NCBI GenBank assembly: GCA_017999645.1
Contig: JAGNLJ010000010.1
Span: forward strand, 1 to 64,000
Source of the DNA: Alphaproteobacteria bacterium
GTDB lineage: Bacteria; Pseudomonadota; Alphaproteobacteria; Micavibrionales; Micavibrionaceae
Direction: 5' to 3'
DNA length: 64,000 nucleotides
The number at the start of each line of letters is the position of its first letter. The stretch's first letter is position 1. The position numbers were made by a program, and so were the translations under genes. Of this stretch, positions 54,113 through 62,370 are shown piece by piece. A model generated the notes under the pieces. It was not told the origin of the DNA. It saw only the letters and a program-made list of their open reading frames with translations, and ran no database searches.

Positions 54113-56545
54113 ATGGCTCTTCCTGCAGGCGTCAGCTATGACGCCCAAACCCTTACCTATGCAATTTCTACTGGCACATCCACGACATCCATCAAAAGTG
54201 TAATCGCCCAGGCCGCATCTGGGTCGACGATACTTTTCGAGCGAGGCACGCATACGATCACGGGCACGCTGGAAATCACGCGCAACGACATCACTGTTAA
54301 AGGCGAAGGAAGAACCAACACAAAGCTCGTCTTTGATTTCCCAGGTGATGCGGGTGACGGAATTCATGTAAAAGGCTCCTACTCTTCTTATTCCGGAATG
54401 CTGAGCAGCAATGCCAGCGCCGGAAGCTCTACTGTTACATTGAAAAGCGTATCGGGATTAAAAGTGGGCGATATCCTGCATATTCAGCAAAAAAATACTT
54501 CAAGCTGGCTGGATGCGAACGGGTACGACAATATTTCATCGAGTGATGCGGGAAAATTTCCGATCAACGAGACACTTGTCGAGATTAAAGCCATCAGCGG
54601 CAACACGGTGACACTAAAAACACCTGTGACGCACGCCATCAGCGCTTCGCTCTCAACTGTAGAAATTATCAAGACGGTAGATAAGGTAACGCTCTCGGAT
54701 TTCAGCCTGACTTACAATCTGGGAACACCTGACGCGGATGATATGAGCAATGCGCGGCCACGCGATGCCGGTACAATCGCCATATATATGGACAAGACGC
54801 AGGATGCGGTGATTAAAAATGTGAACGTGACAAATGCGCCCTCGCATAGCATAGAGTTCCGCACGAGTTTAACGCCCAAGGTCGATAGCGTTAAGATAGA
54901 CGGCGCGCATAACAAGGGCGATGATGGCAACGGTTACGGCCTCCAGGTCGCCGAGACGTATTACGGCGTTTTTGAGAATCTGGATATTCAGAATGTGCGC
55001 CATGCATTCGTATTTTCGAGCTGGCATACGGAAGTCGGGAACAAGGTGCATATCACTTCGACCAATCGTGACATCAATTTTCATGGCGGGCCGGATTATA
55101 ATAATATCGTTACAGTGGATAGCGATATTTATCGGCTGGGCGATACGGTGTGGCGTATCGTCAGTCCAGGCGGCAGCATGCACCCGACAACCGATCTTTC
55201 CAAAAATACCGTTTTATTCGGGATAGCCAGCGCAGGATCCAAAGACGACGTCATGCATGGATGGGACAGCGGGGCATGGCTGGACGGCAATGACGGCAAG
55301 GATACGCTGCATGGCGGCGACAGCGCCGATGTTTTGATCGGCGGACTTAAGAATGACACGCTGATCGGGGGCGGCGGGCGCGATAAATTCGTGTTCGAAG
55401 TCAATGGCGGCGTCGATACGATCAAGGATTTTAAAACCGGGAGCAGTGGCGATTACATCGTTCTGAATGGGTTTTCCGGCGTGACATCGGTTTCGAAAGT
55501 GACGGTGAACTCGGTTTCAGGCGGGGTAAATCTCGTGGCTGGCGGAAAAACTATCGCGTATCTTGAAGGCGTCAGCAAATCGGCGCTGACGGCATCGCAT
55601 TTCATTTTTAATGATAATGACCTGACGAGAATTCCGGATGGTTTAATTCCAGCGATGCAAGAGCCGGATGCTCCTCCTCCGCCATTGCCGGAACTGCCGC
55701 CTGTTCTTCCTCCTATCGTGATCCCCCCGATTATTGCGGGGTTAATCACAAGCCTGACGTCGAAAATTGAATCGATTACCGGCACGGCGTCCAATGAAAC
55801 AATTCGCGCTTACACCGCGCAACTGACGGCGAGCGATACGATTGATCTCAAGGCTGGTTTTGACACGCTGAAATTTGAATCGACTTCCCTGACCTTTAAC
55901 AGCAGCCTTTATGCGCAGCTGGATGGTATCGACAATATTGACGTGAGCGATGCAGGGCTGCGTGCCAAGCTCGTTCTCGACAGTTCCTTCCTACAATCGA
56001 CCGATGAAGGGGAGGTGACGGTTAGTTACGGCTCGAAAGGGCTGGGCGGGCTGGATACCAGTGGCATAAGTGCATCGCATAAAGTTTATCTGAACGGTAG
56101 CGGCGTCGCCAATTTATCAGCGAGCGATGACACCGTTTATGTCGCGGACGGCAGCCAGGGCCGTGTTTACGGCTTGTATGGCGAGGATAGACTCTACGGC
56201 AATGACGGCGCGGATTTCCTGTATGGCGATACCGGCAATGATTTGCTCGTTGGCGGGCGTGGCGCGGATACGCTGAGCGGCGGTGCGGGCGTGGATATAT
56301 TCAGATATGAAGATATCCTGGATGGCGGCGATACCATTGTCGATTTCGGCGGCGGCGACTTGCTCGACCTTACCGCCCTGCTCGCCAGCAATGGATTCGC
56401 AGATGTGAACGACGCTGTTGCTAACGGATATCTAGAAATCGTTCAACATGGCGAGGATGTTCAAGTCTCGGCTGAATCGCAGTTACTGGTTACCGTGAAA
56501 AATTATGATGCGGACGGCCTGCTTACGAATGCACTAGCCGTATAG
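54113..56545 (+). CDS. RTX protein with parallel beta-helix domain, type I secretion substrate
   Basis: 810 residues, ATG 54113 with CAGAGG upstream. There is no signal peptide. Residues 1-390 look like a right-handed beta-helix of the pectate-lyase/epimerase superfamily (ITGTLEITRNDITVKGEG, AIYMDKTQDAVIKNVNVTNA). RTX repeats follow at about 395-430 (GNDGKDTLHGGDSADVLIGG), then a secretion-type module, a Pro-rich linker (about 523-548), a second beta-rich region, more RTX at about 690-725 (GEDRLYGNDGADFLYG) and a final C-terminal module. A polysaccharide lyase or epimerase is plausible, but no catalytic residues can be named. It is divergent from the esterase-like RTX gene. Confidence 0.85.
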   Translation: MALPAGVSYDAQTLTYAISTGTSTTSIKSVIAQAASGSTILFERGTHTITGTLEITRNDITVKGEGRTNTKLVFDFPGDAGDGIHVKGSYSSYSGMLSSNASAGSSTVTLKSVSGLKVGDILHIQQKNTSSWLDANGYDNISSSDAGKFPINETLVEIKAISGNTVTLKTPVTHAISASLSTVEIIKTVDKVTLSDFSLTYNLGTPDADDMSNARPRDAGTIAIYMDKTQDAVIKNVNVTNAPSHSIEFRTSLTPKVDSVKIDGAHNKGDDGNGYGLQVAETYYGVFENLDIQNVRHAFVFSSWHTEVGNKVHITSTNRDINFHGGPDYNNIVTVDSDIYRLGDTVWRIVSPGGSMHPTTDLSKNTVLFGIASAGSKDDVMHGWDSGAWLDGNDGKDTLHGGDSADVLIGGLKNDTLIGGGGRDKFVFEVNGGVDTIKDFKTGSSGDYIVLNGFSGVTSVSKVTVNSVSGGVNLVAGGKTIAYLEGVSKSALTASHFIFNDNDLTRIPDGLIPAMQEPDAPPPPLPELPPVLPPIVIPPIIAGLITSLTSKIESITGTASNETIRAYTAQLTASDTIDLKAGFDTLKFESTSLTFNSSLYAQLDGIDNIDVSDAGLRAKLVLDSSFLQSTDEGEVTVSYGSKGLGGLDTSGISASHKVYLNGSGVANLSASDDTVYVADGSQGRVYGLYGEDRLYGNDGADFLYGDTGNDLLVGGRGADTLSGGAGVDIFRYEDILDGGDTIVDFGGGDLLDLTALLASNGFADVNDAVANGYLEIVQHGEDVQVSAESQLLVTVKNYDADGLLTNALAV

Positions 56546-56548
56546 AAT

Positions 56549-56574
56549 AAGCAAACGCTTGCTTGCTTTATTTA
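56549..56574 (+). terminator. Weak terminator-like hairpin after the beta-helix RTX gene
   Basis: AAGCAA (56549-56554) pairs with TTGCTT (56559-56564), then GCTTTATTTA. The stem is short and AT-rich. Confidence 0.35.
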
Positions 56575-56606
56575 TGTAAATAATAATGGGCGCCCTTTAT
56601 TTTTCC

Positions 56607-56635
56607 TTGAAATAACCCCCCCGCCCCTTTAGAGA
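56607..56635 (+). promoter_or_regulatory. Possible tRNA promoter
   Basis: TTGAAA at 56607-56612, 17-base C-rich spacer, TAGAGA at 56630-56635. The expected start is about 14 bases before the tRNA. Confidence 0.4.
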
Positions 56636-56655
56636 TACTGGCTCAACCGCAGAGT

Positions 56656-56730
56656 GGGCAGTTAGCTCAGCGGTAGAGCACTAGCTCGACACGCTAGGGG
56701 TCACAGGTTCAATCCCTGTACTGCCCACCA
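56656..56730 (+). tRNA. tRNA-Val (anticodon GAC) with C33
   Basis: 75 bases with encoded CCA. The acceptor stem GGGCAGT pairs perfectly with ACTGCCC. D-arm is GCTC-AGCGGTA-GAGC. Anticodon stem CTAGC/GCTAG is perfect with the 7-base loop TCGACAC, so the anticodon is GAC (56688-56690), reading Val codons GUC and GUU. T-arm is ACAGG-TTCAATC-CCTGT. Position 33, nearly always U in tRNAs, is C here (56687). Everything else looks functional. Confidence 0.92.
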
Positions 56731-56800
56731 TTTTTCAAAAACAGTACGCTTTTATAGAGTACATCTTCTGGTTGTTTCTTACACCCAGATGCAATTGTCC

Positions 56801-56830
56801 TTGACTATGAAGCACTGCGTGTAAATATTT
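56801..56830 (+). promoter_or_regulatory. Possible promoter for the M48 gene
   Basis: TTGACT at 56801-56806, then AT-rich sequence around 56822-56830 (TAAATATTT) as a poor -10 box with spacing of 15-18. Confidence 0.4.
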
Positions 56831-56862
56831 TTTGATTAAAAATAAATCCGGGGGGATTTCTT

Positions 56863-57708
56863 ATGCGCTCGTTCATCATTTCTGCGTGCCTTCTTATTTT
56901 AACCGGATGCACGGGGTCGGCCTACCAATTGCCGACCGTGGATGACGCGGCCCTGCAGGCGATGCAGGAAGATATGTATGCAAACCGCGCCCCGCTCAAG
57001 ATGCACCACCGCAGCAAATCTAAATATGAGAAAATGCTGGCGGACATCAATAACCGACTTGTCGAGAACGCGCAGCCCCTGTGTGACCATGCAGGATATA
57101 TCAGTTGCCTTTTCCAGACATCTTACAGCGGGGGCGATGACGCAAACGCCTATGCCAGCGAAGAATATAAAATCACCGTTTATCGCGGGCTGCTGCAATA
57201 TCTGGAAAGCGATGATGAAATAGCCGCAGTCGTTGCACATGAAATGGGCCATCACCTGGCACATCATAATAAAGAAAAAGGGGAAAACATCGCCACGGGC
57301 GCAGTTGTTACAGGTGTTCTCGCTGCGGTTCTTGTGGGTGCGACCAGCGCCAACAATCCATACCATACCGCTTATAACCAACAGCAGGATGCCGCGGCCG
57401 TTCAGGATATGATGGAATTCGGCGCCGAGATGGGCTCGATCAGTTATTCGAAGGAGCAGGAGCGCGAGGCCGATCTGCTCGGGGCCTATTTGCTCGCACG
57501 CGCAGGCTATGATCTTGACCGCGAAAAAAATACTCTGATGGTGTTGTCAAAATTGCCCGGCGGAACCGACCGGTCGAGGGCATCGCTTACGGATACACAT
57601 CCCGCGAGCGCCGAGCGGCTGGTTGCATGGGAAAAGGCCATTGACGAAGTTCGCAACAATCATTCGAAGCTTCCCTATCTTAAAGAAGATAACGCCGAAA
57701 GCGATTAA
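56863..57708 (+). CDS. M48-family metalloprotease, lipoprotein
   Basis: 281 residues, ATG 56863 with GGGGGG upstream. The lipobox LLILTGC puts the lipidated Cys at residue 16. The zinc site is H126-E127-M128-G129-H130 (VAHEMGHHLAHH), with the third ligand E202 in EREADLLGAYLLARAG. A central hydrophobic and Ala/Gly-rich loop lies at about 145-165. It is probably an envelope quality-control protease of the BepA/LoiP type, but without a TPR domain. It follows the tRNA and precedes the FAD monooxygenase by 41 bases. Confidence 0.92.
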   Translation: MRSFIISACLLILTGCTGSAYQLPTVDDAALQAMQEDMYANRAPLKMHHRSKSKYEKMLADINNRLVENAQPLCDHAGYISCLFQTSYSGGDDANAYASEEYKITVYRGLLQYLESDDEIAAVVAHEMGHHLAHHNKEKGENIATGAVVTGVLAAVLVGATSANNPYHTAYNQQQDAAAVQDMMEFGAEMGSISYSKEQEREADLLGAYLLARAGYDLDREKNTLMVLSKLPGGTDRSRASLTDTHPASAERLVAWEKAIDEVRNNHSKLPYLKEDNAESD

Positions 57709-57749
57709 TCTAAATTGAAGAAACGCCATAAAACCAGTAGGCTGCGCAG

Positions 57750-58874
57750 ATGAAAAAAATTCTCATCAGTGGGGCGGGTATTGGGGGATTGGCTGCGGCG
57801 ATCCGCCTGGCTCATAATAATTACGACGTTACGATTGTTGAAAAAAACAAGCTTTCACGCACTGGCGGGTATCTGGTTGCCCTGTCGCATCAATCTTACA
57901 TCTTCGCGGAGGAAATGGGGCTTATCCCGGACCTGAAGCCCTTTGACCTGGGCATTGAGTTCTCCAGCTATCATGACAAAAAAGGCCGCAACCTTCTGGC
58001 CCTGGACTACGGGAAGATGATGGAGGGCCTTGATATCATCCAGCTGATGCGCGGCGATCTCGCTCATGTTTTATATCAGCATGCGGAAAAAAAATGCGAC
58101 ATTCGTTTCGGCGATACCATTACGTCCATTGATGGTTCGCAGGTTATATTCGCTTCCGGCAAGCAGGAAGAATTCGACATCGTTATCGGCGCCGACGGCG
58201 TGCATTCCGGCGTACGCGACATTGCCTTTGATGATGAAGTCACTCACAATTATCTTGATCTGCACTGTGCAGCATTCCGCCTGCCGAATGTTCTTGGACT
58301 CAAGAAAGAATTTCAGACTCACATGGAGCGGAACCGCTATATGGCTGCGTTCAACACGCTGGATGGTGATCTGGGGGCTGTGTTCGTATGGGCAAATGAT
58401 GCGAGGAGTTTGCCGCCACCGGAAACTCGCCGGGATGCGTTTCTGCAGGCCTTCGCCGGGTGCGGCGCAATTATTGAGAAAGTATTGCCGTACTGCCCTG
58501 AAGGCGGGCCTCCCTATATGGATGTCCTCAGCCAGATTTACATGCCTGTCTGGCATAAGGGACGTAGCGTCCTGGTCGGAGACGCAGCGCATTGCCTGAC
58601 TTTGTTTTCAGGGCGCGGCGCGGCGGCGGCTTTTGCGGGGGCGTGCAGGCTCTGTAATGCCATCATCGCCAACGACACGCCGGAAGCGGCATTCAAGGCC
58701 TATGAGGCGGAGATGCGTCCGATCATCAACGAGATCATGCCGGCGACGCGCGGCGCGGTGAAATGGTATGTGCCGATGAACGCAAAAAACCATATCCTTC
58801 GCGATTCATTGATGCGCTACGTGCCAAATTCGTTATTCCGGCAGTATTTTAAAATGAAATATTCGAACGTGTGA
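57750..58874 (+). CDS. FAD-dependent monooxygenase
   Basis: 374 residues. The FAD-binding ISGAGIGGLAAAIRLAHNNY is at the N-terminus (GxGxxG at 8-13). GADGVHSGVRDI is the second FAD motif, and VGDAAHCLTLFSGRGAAAAF is the third, as in aromatic-ring and UbiH-like hydroxylases. The substrate is unknown. Its stop TGA overlaps the start of the deacetylase gene (TGATG), so they are co-expressed; a lipid or polyketide-type substrate linked to the glycoconjugate genes is speculative. Confidence 0.9.
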   Translation: MKKILISGAGIGGLAAAIRLAHNNYDVTIVEKNKLSRTGGYLVALSHQSYIFAEEMGLIPDLKPFDLGIEFSSYHDKKGRNLLALDYGKMMEGLDIIQLMRGDLAHVLYQHAEKKCDIRFGDTITSIDGSQVIFASGKQEEFDIVIGADGVHSGVRDIAFDDEVTHNYLDLHCAAFRLPNVLGLKKEFQTHMERNRYMAAFNTLDGDLGAVFVWANDARSLPPPETRRDAFLQAFAGCGAIIEKVLPYCPEGGPPYMDVLSQIYMPVWHKGRSVLVGDAAHCLTLFSGRGAAAAFAGACRLCNAIIANDTPEAAFKAYEAEMRPIINEIMPATRGAVKWYVPMNAKNHILRDSLMRYVPNSLFRQYFKMKYSNV

Positions 58875-59698
58875 TGGGCGAGACGATTACATTCACATTA
58901 GACCTGGAAGATCATCGGCCTGATGAGTCCCTGCCCGTGCGATATCCCGAGATGACAGAAAAAATCCTCGAATTTCTGGAGCGGTGGAATGTCAAAGCTA
59001 CGGTTTTTACGGTGGGATCGCTGGCAAAAAAAGATCCTGAAACCGTTCGCAAGGTACACGCGGCGGGTCATGAAATCGCGCATCATTCCTACGACCACAT
59101 CACTTTGAATAAACAAAGTCCAGCTGAATTTTATGAAGATACGCGCCTTGCAAAAGAAGTGATTGAAGATGTTATCGGGGAAGAAGTACGCGGATACCGC
59201 GCGCCGGTTTTTTCGCTGACACGCCAGACGATCTGGGCGGTGGATATTTTAAAGGAGCTGGGCTTTACTTACTCCTCAAGCGTGTTGCCTGCGGCCAACC
59301 CCCTGCATGGCATCCCCGGCGCGCCGCACACGCCGTTTCGGTGGAGCAACGGTTTGCTGGAAATCCCCGCGCCGGTCGGCAAGATCGGGCCGTTTTTAAT
59401 GCCCTATCTGGGCGGTTTTTATTTCCGTTACCTGCCGTTTCCGATTGTTCGCAGGCAGATTAAAGCCGGTGACAGCAATGCGCTCTGGACGTATTGGCAC
59501 CCTTATGATTTCGACGCAGAGGAAAAAAACTGGCGCATCAAGAATGCGTCGGCGCCTGTAAGCTTCCTGTTGTGGCTGAACAGAAAGAACACATTTAAAA
59601 AACTCGGCAGGCTAGCTGAAAACTTCAAATTTGACGCGCCGCTACGTGACCGGAATTTCGGCAGCGATTTGAAGATTGTCGATCCGGCTAGACTATAG
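58874..59698 (+). CDS. Polysaccharide deacetylase, exosortase-locus type
   Basis: 274 residues from ATG 58874. It belongs to the NodB-fold carbohydrate esterase 4 family. Motif 1 is TLDLEDH (D10, D13); motif 2 is HEIAHHSYDH with H71 and H75 as metal ligands; motif 3 is RGYRAPVFS. The later part (SSSVLPAANPLHGIPGAP, LEIPAPVGKIG, WTYWHPYDFD) resembles the polysaccharide deacetylases that accompany XrtA/PEP-CTERM exopolysaccharide loci. No exosortase is in the window. It should remove N- or O-acetyl groups from a glycan. It is convergent with the FemAB-like gene, overlapping by 11 bases. Confidence 0.9.
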   Translation: MGETITFTLDLEDHRPDESLPVRYPEMTEKILEFLERWNVKATVFTVGSLAKKDPETVRKVHAAGHEIAHHSYDHITLNKQSPAEFYEDTRLAKEVIEDVIGEEVRGYRAPVFSLTRQTIWAVDILKELGFTYSSSVLPAANPLHGIPGAPHTPFRWSNGLLEIPAPVGKIGPFLMPYLGGFYFRYLPFPIVRRQIKAGDSNALWTYWHPYDFDAEEKNWRIKNASAPVSFLLWLNRKNTFKKLGRLAENFKFDAPLRDRNFGSDLKIVDPARL

Positions 59699-60698
59699 CC
59701 TTATACAAGATCGGCCCTAAGATATTGGCAACCGACAAAGGCAATTTTTTCCAGGTGGAAATGAGGAATTTATTGCGCGGGTTATCGGGATTTATGTCCG
59801 GAACGCTTTCGGCTTTTACTAAATGATAATGATAAGGCAGAGGCTCCGGCTCGAACCCGAAATTGCTCTTGAAGGCGAACGCCCCGCTATCGCGCATGGA
59901 ACGGCCGAAATCAAAAATCCGGAAACCGTTATCCACCGAGCGCTCCATCAGTTTCCAGTACATGTAAGGATAGGCGCTATGGTCACGCGCCGCAGGCAGG
60001 CCGCCGCCGTAATAAGGGATCATGCGGTTCTTGTATTTGAAGCTGAAAACACTGGTGAGCGGTTGACCTTGACTGGAAACGGTCATGATTTCCACAGAAT
60101 TGCCGAAAGTATTGATCAGCGCTTTAAGATATTTTTTGGGAAAAACGGGCGTGCCGAGATTACGGACGCTCGTCGCATAGATTTTATAAAATAGATCGAC
60201 ATCTTGATCGGTTTTTGTTTCAAGATTGGCGGCCATGCCCTTGCGCACTTCGGCACGCTGCTTGCGCGGGATGGCCTTCAGGTTTTCATCGTGACTGGTT
60301 GAAAGCGTACGCTGGAAATTGAAGAACGTACTGCCTGAAGTCATATTTTGTGTACCTTGCGCCGGGCCACGAAGTTCAAGATATTTGACGCCGAGCGATT
60401 GTGCTTTTTTTGCGGCGGCTTCTTCGAGCGCGGCGCAACTTCCTAATCCACCGCCATGAACGCAAAGAGGCGTAGAGATCAGCGCAGGCCCAAAAAGGGG
60501 ACGCTTAACCAACGCAAGAGGCAAAACGCCCGTTATTGAGTTCCCGCTTCTTTCCATCAGGTAAAAAGTTTTGAAACCGAAAGCGTCTTCCATCACTTTT
60601 TTCCACCCCGCGAGATGAAAAAATGTGCCGTTCGGATCGTTCTGAACGAAATCGTTCCAAGCTTCTTCGTGGCCGTTATCCAGCTCGGAAATGCTCAT
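59688..60698 (-). CDS. FemAB-like GNAT-fold transferase
   Basis: 336 residues, ATG at 60698. It is a FemAB/GNAT double-domain protein: FFHLAGWKKVMEDAFGFKTF near the N-terminus, LPLALVKRPLFGPALIS, then a second GNAT-like half with IPYYGGGLPAARDHSAYPYM and FDFGRSMRDSG. It resembles FemAB proteins of XrtA/PEP-CTERM exopolysaccharide systems, consistent with the deacetylase next door. These transfer amino-acid or acyl groups; the acceptor is unknown. Its start overlaps the methyltransferase stop by 4 bases. Confidence 0.85.
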   Translation of the reverse strand: MSISELDNGHEEAWNDFVQNDPNGTFFHLAGWKKVMEDAFGFKTFYLMERSGNSITGVLPLALVKRPLFGPALISTPLCVHGGGLGSCAALEEAAAKKAQSLGVKYLELRGPAQGTQNMTSGSTFFNFQRTLSTSHDENLKAIPRKQRAEVRKGMAANLETKTDQDVDLFYKIYATSVRNLGTPVFPKKYLKALINTFGNSVEIMTVSSQGQPLTSVFSFKYKNRMIPYYGGGLPAARDHSAYPYMYWKLMERSVDNGFRIFDFGRSMRDSGAFAFKSNFGFEPEPLPYHYHLVKAESVPDINPDNPRNKFLISTWKKLPLSVANILGPILYKAIV

Positions 60699-61405
60699 GA
60701 TTTTCTCAGCACGAGGAATTGCGAAGCCCCGATGATGTTTGCGCCCGGAGCATCTGGAGAAATCATGCGCAAGCCGAGAAATGGCAGGGTTACCGCCTTT
60801 TTCTCAACGGTTAACCCCGCCTTTGCGGCAAAAGATTCGATTTCCTTGAAGCTGTGCACATATTGCGGGAAAGGCGGCTGTCCGGAAAATTTATCCAGAA
60901 CAGTAAAAACGGCGTGCGCCGAAATGTGAATAAAAGAACGCGCGTGACGCCAGAGAATAATGAGCTGCCCGCCTGGTTTCAAAACACGCGCAGATTCCTG
61001 TATGAACTTTTCAGTTTGCGCTGCGGGTTGCTGATTTAAAAACTGGCAATTCACGATCTGGCCTATGGTTCCATCCGGCAATGGTGTATTAAAGGCATCG
61101 CCGCGTATGATTTTTATACCGTTCATATGAGCGGCCACGCACGCATCCGCATTAAAATCGAGGCCATATACGTTATGTCCTTGATTTAACAAAGGCGCGA
61201 GCATAAGACCGGAACCGCAAGCGATATCTAGAAACGGGCCGTTATTTCGATCTATTGCGGAGAATAAAGCTTCCTGATCTCTTTTAAATATGCGGTCCAG
61301 GCGGTAACCGTTAGCCGCGGGGTTGGCGGTTCCGTGGCGGTTGCGCAGATAGTCATACCGCCCATCGACGTCTTTATCGCCGCTGATTTTTAAAGGCTTG
61401 TTCAT
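60695..61405 (-). CDS. Class I SAM-dependent methyltransferase
   Basis: 236 residues. Motif I is FLDIACGSGLMLAPLL (about 58-73), followed by YGLDFNADAC (Asp binding the ribose) and IIRGDAFNTPLPDG. It belongs to the Methyltransf_11/25 group. The substrate is unknown; a lipid-linked sugar or polyprenyl intermediate is possible from context. It overlaps the next membrane-protein gene (upstream) by 4 bases and the FemAB-like gene by 4 bases, so all are in one minus-strand operon. Confidence 0.88.
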   Translation of the reverse strand: MNKPLKISGDKDVDGRYDYLRNRHGTANPAANGYRLDRIFKRDQEALFSAIDRNNGPFLDIACGSGLMLAPLLNQGHNVYGLDFNADACVAAHMNGIKIIRGDAFNTPLPDGTIGQIVNCQFLNQQPAAQTEKFIQESARVLKPGGQLIILWRHARSFIHISAHAVFTVLDKFSGQPPFPQYVHSFKEIESFAAKAGLTVEKKAVTLPFLGLRMISPDAPGANIIGASQFLVLRKS

Positions 61406-62370
61406 ATGCCGAGCCTTTTTTTCAAATTCAAGCCGCCCATTACTATTGCCCAGAAAATAAACGGAAAAATTAAAATTACAAAACGGATCATAAGGCTCGC
61501 ACTTGCAGCCGTGGAAACGTCAAGGCCTGTGCCTGTGAGCAAAAGAGCGAGACCTGCTTCGCCAATGCCGATGCCGCCGATTGTCTGGAGGGGAATGATT
61601 GCGAGGAAGTTATAGGCCGCTGCGACCGTGACATTCTTAAATATGTCCAGTCCGAGATGTAGCGACATGAACAGAAATACCAGAGCGGCAAGATTACTGA
61701 CCCACTTTATAAAAGTAAAAAGCAGCGCCAGCGGAATGTCGCGGTTTTTAAAACCATGACGGCTGTACAGGCGGGCCTGCAGAATCAGGCGCAGGAGTTT
61801 TTTAGGCGCTTTTTTGAAGAGCATGGCGGCTATTGTCAAAAAGAACTCCAGACGAATTAGCACAAAAAATACAAAGCCAATTAACCCTAGAGAAGCAATG
61901 CTCATAAAAGTCTTGTCGATGAAATCGCCGAGGCCGAGCAAGGCTATAAGAAAAATGGTGCCGAGAACAATCATGTCGTAAAGGCGTTGCATGATAATGC
62001 TCATTGCCGCCGCACCGTATTTTTGACCCAGGTAGCGCTCCAACACGACCACGGCGGCAACCTCGCCCAGCCTCGCGGGTAGAATGACCAACAGGAGAAC
62101 GTACCAGGCATTGGCCTTTAGCGCCTCGCTCAAACATGGTCTTTTTCCTGCGAACAACCAGAGACGAAGAGCGGTGGCGATCCCCTCCATGATCAGGAAC
62201 ACAAACGCCACCCCCAGGAAACTCCATGAAATATTTTGGAACATGGAAGCGGCCTGGCCGACATCAACCTGCATAATGACAAGCGCCAGCAACCCTAGGC
62301 TGATGGCAAGCGAAATGCCCCAGAGCAAAGGCTTATTTATGGCGGATTTTTGCGAGAATTTTGCCAGCAT
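61402..62370 (-). CDS. Flippase-like membrane protein (AglD/MprF TM family)
   Basis: 322 residues from ATG 62370 (another at 62403 adds 11). There are eight or so membrane helices with the family pattern ANAWYVLLLVILPARLGEVAAVVVLERYLG and LAIIPLQTIGGIGIGEAGLALLL. This is the lysylphosphatidylglycerol synthase TM region / UPF0104 family, several members of which flip or transfer lipid-linked sugars. Its start lies within the end of the glycosyltransferase gene (38-base overlap). It lies in a glycan-type operon. Confidence 0.85.
   Translation of the reverse strand: MLAKFSQKSAINKPLLWGISLAISLGLLALVIMQVDVGQAASMFQNISWSFLGVAFVFLIMEGIATALRLWLFAGKRPCLSEALKANAWYVLLLVILPARLGEVAAVVVLERYLGQKYGAAAMSIIMQRLYDMIVLGTIFLIALLGLGDFIDKTFMSIASLGLIGFVFFVLIRLEFFLTIAAMLFKKAPKKLLRLILQARLYSRHGFKNRDIPLALLFTFIKWVSNLAALVFLFMSLHLGLDIFKNVTVAAAYNFLAIIPLQTIGGIGIGEAGLALLLTGTGLDVSTAASASLMIRFVILIFPFIFWAIVMGGLNLKKRLGI

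Noticed and set aside
56656..56730. tRNA-Val as an integration site for the RTX region
   Set aside because: No second copy of the tRNA 3' end was noticed at the other side, and no integrase is present.
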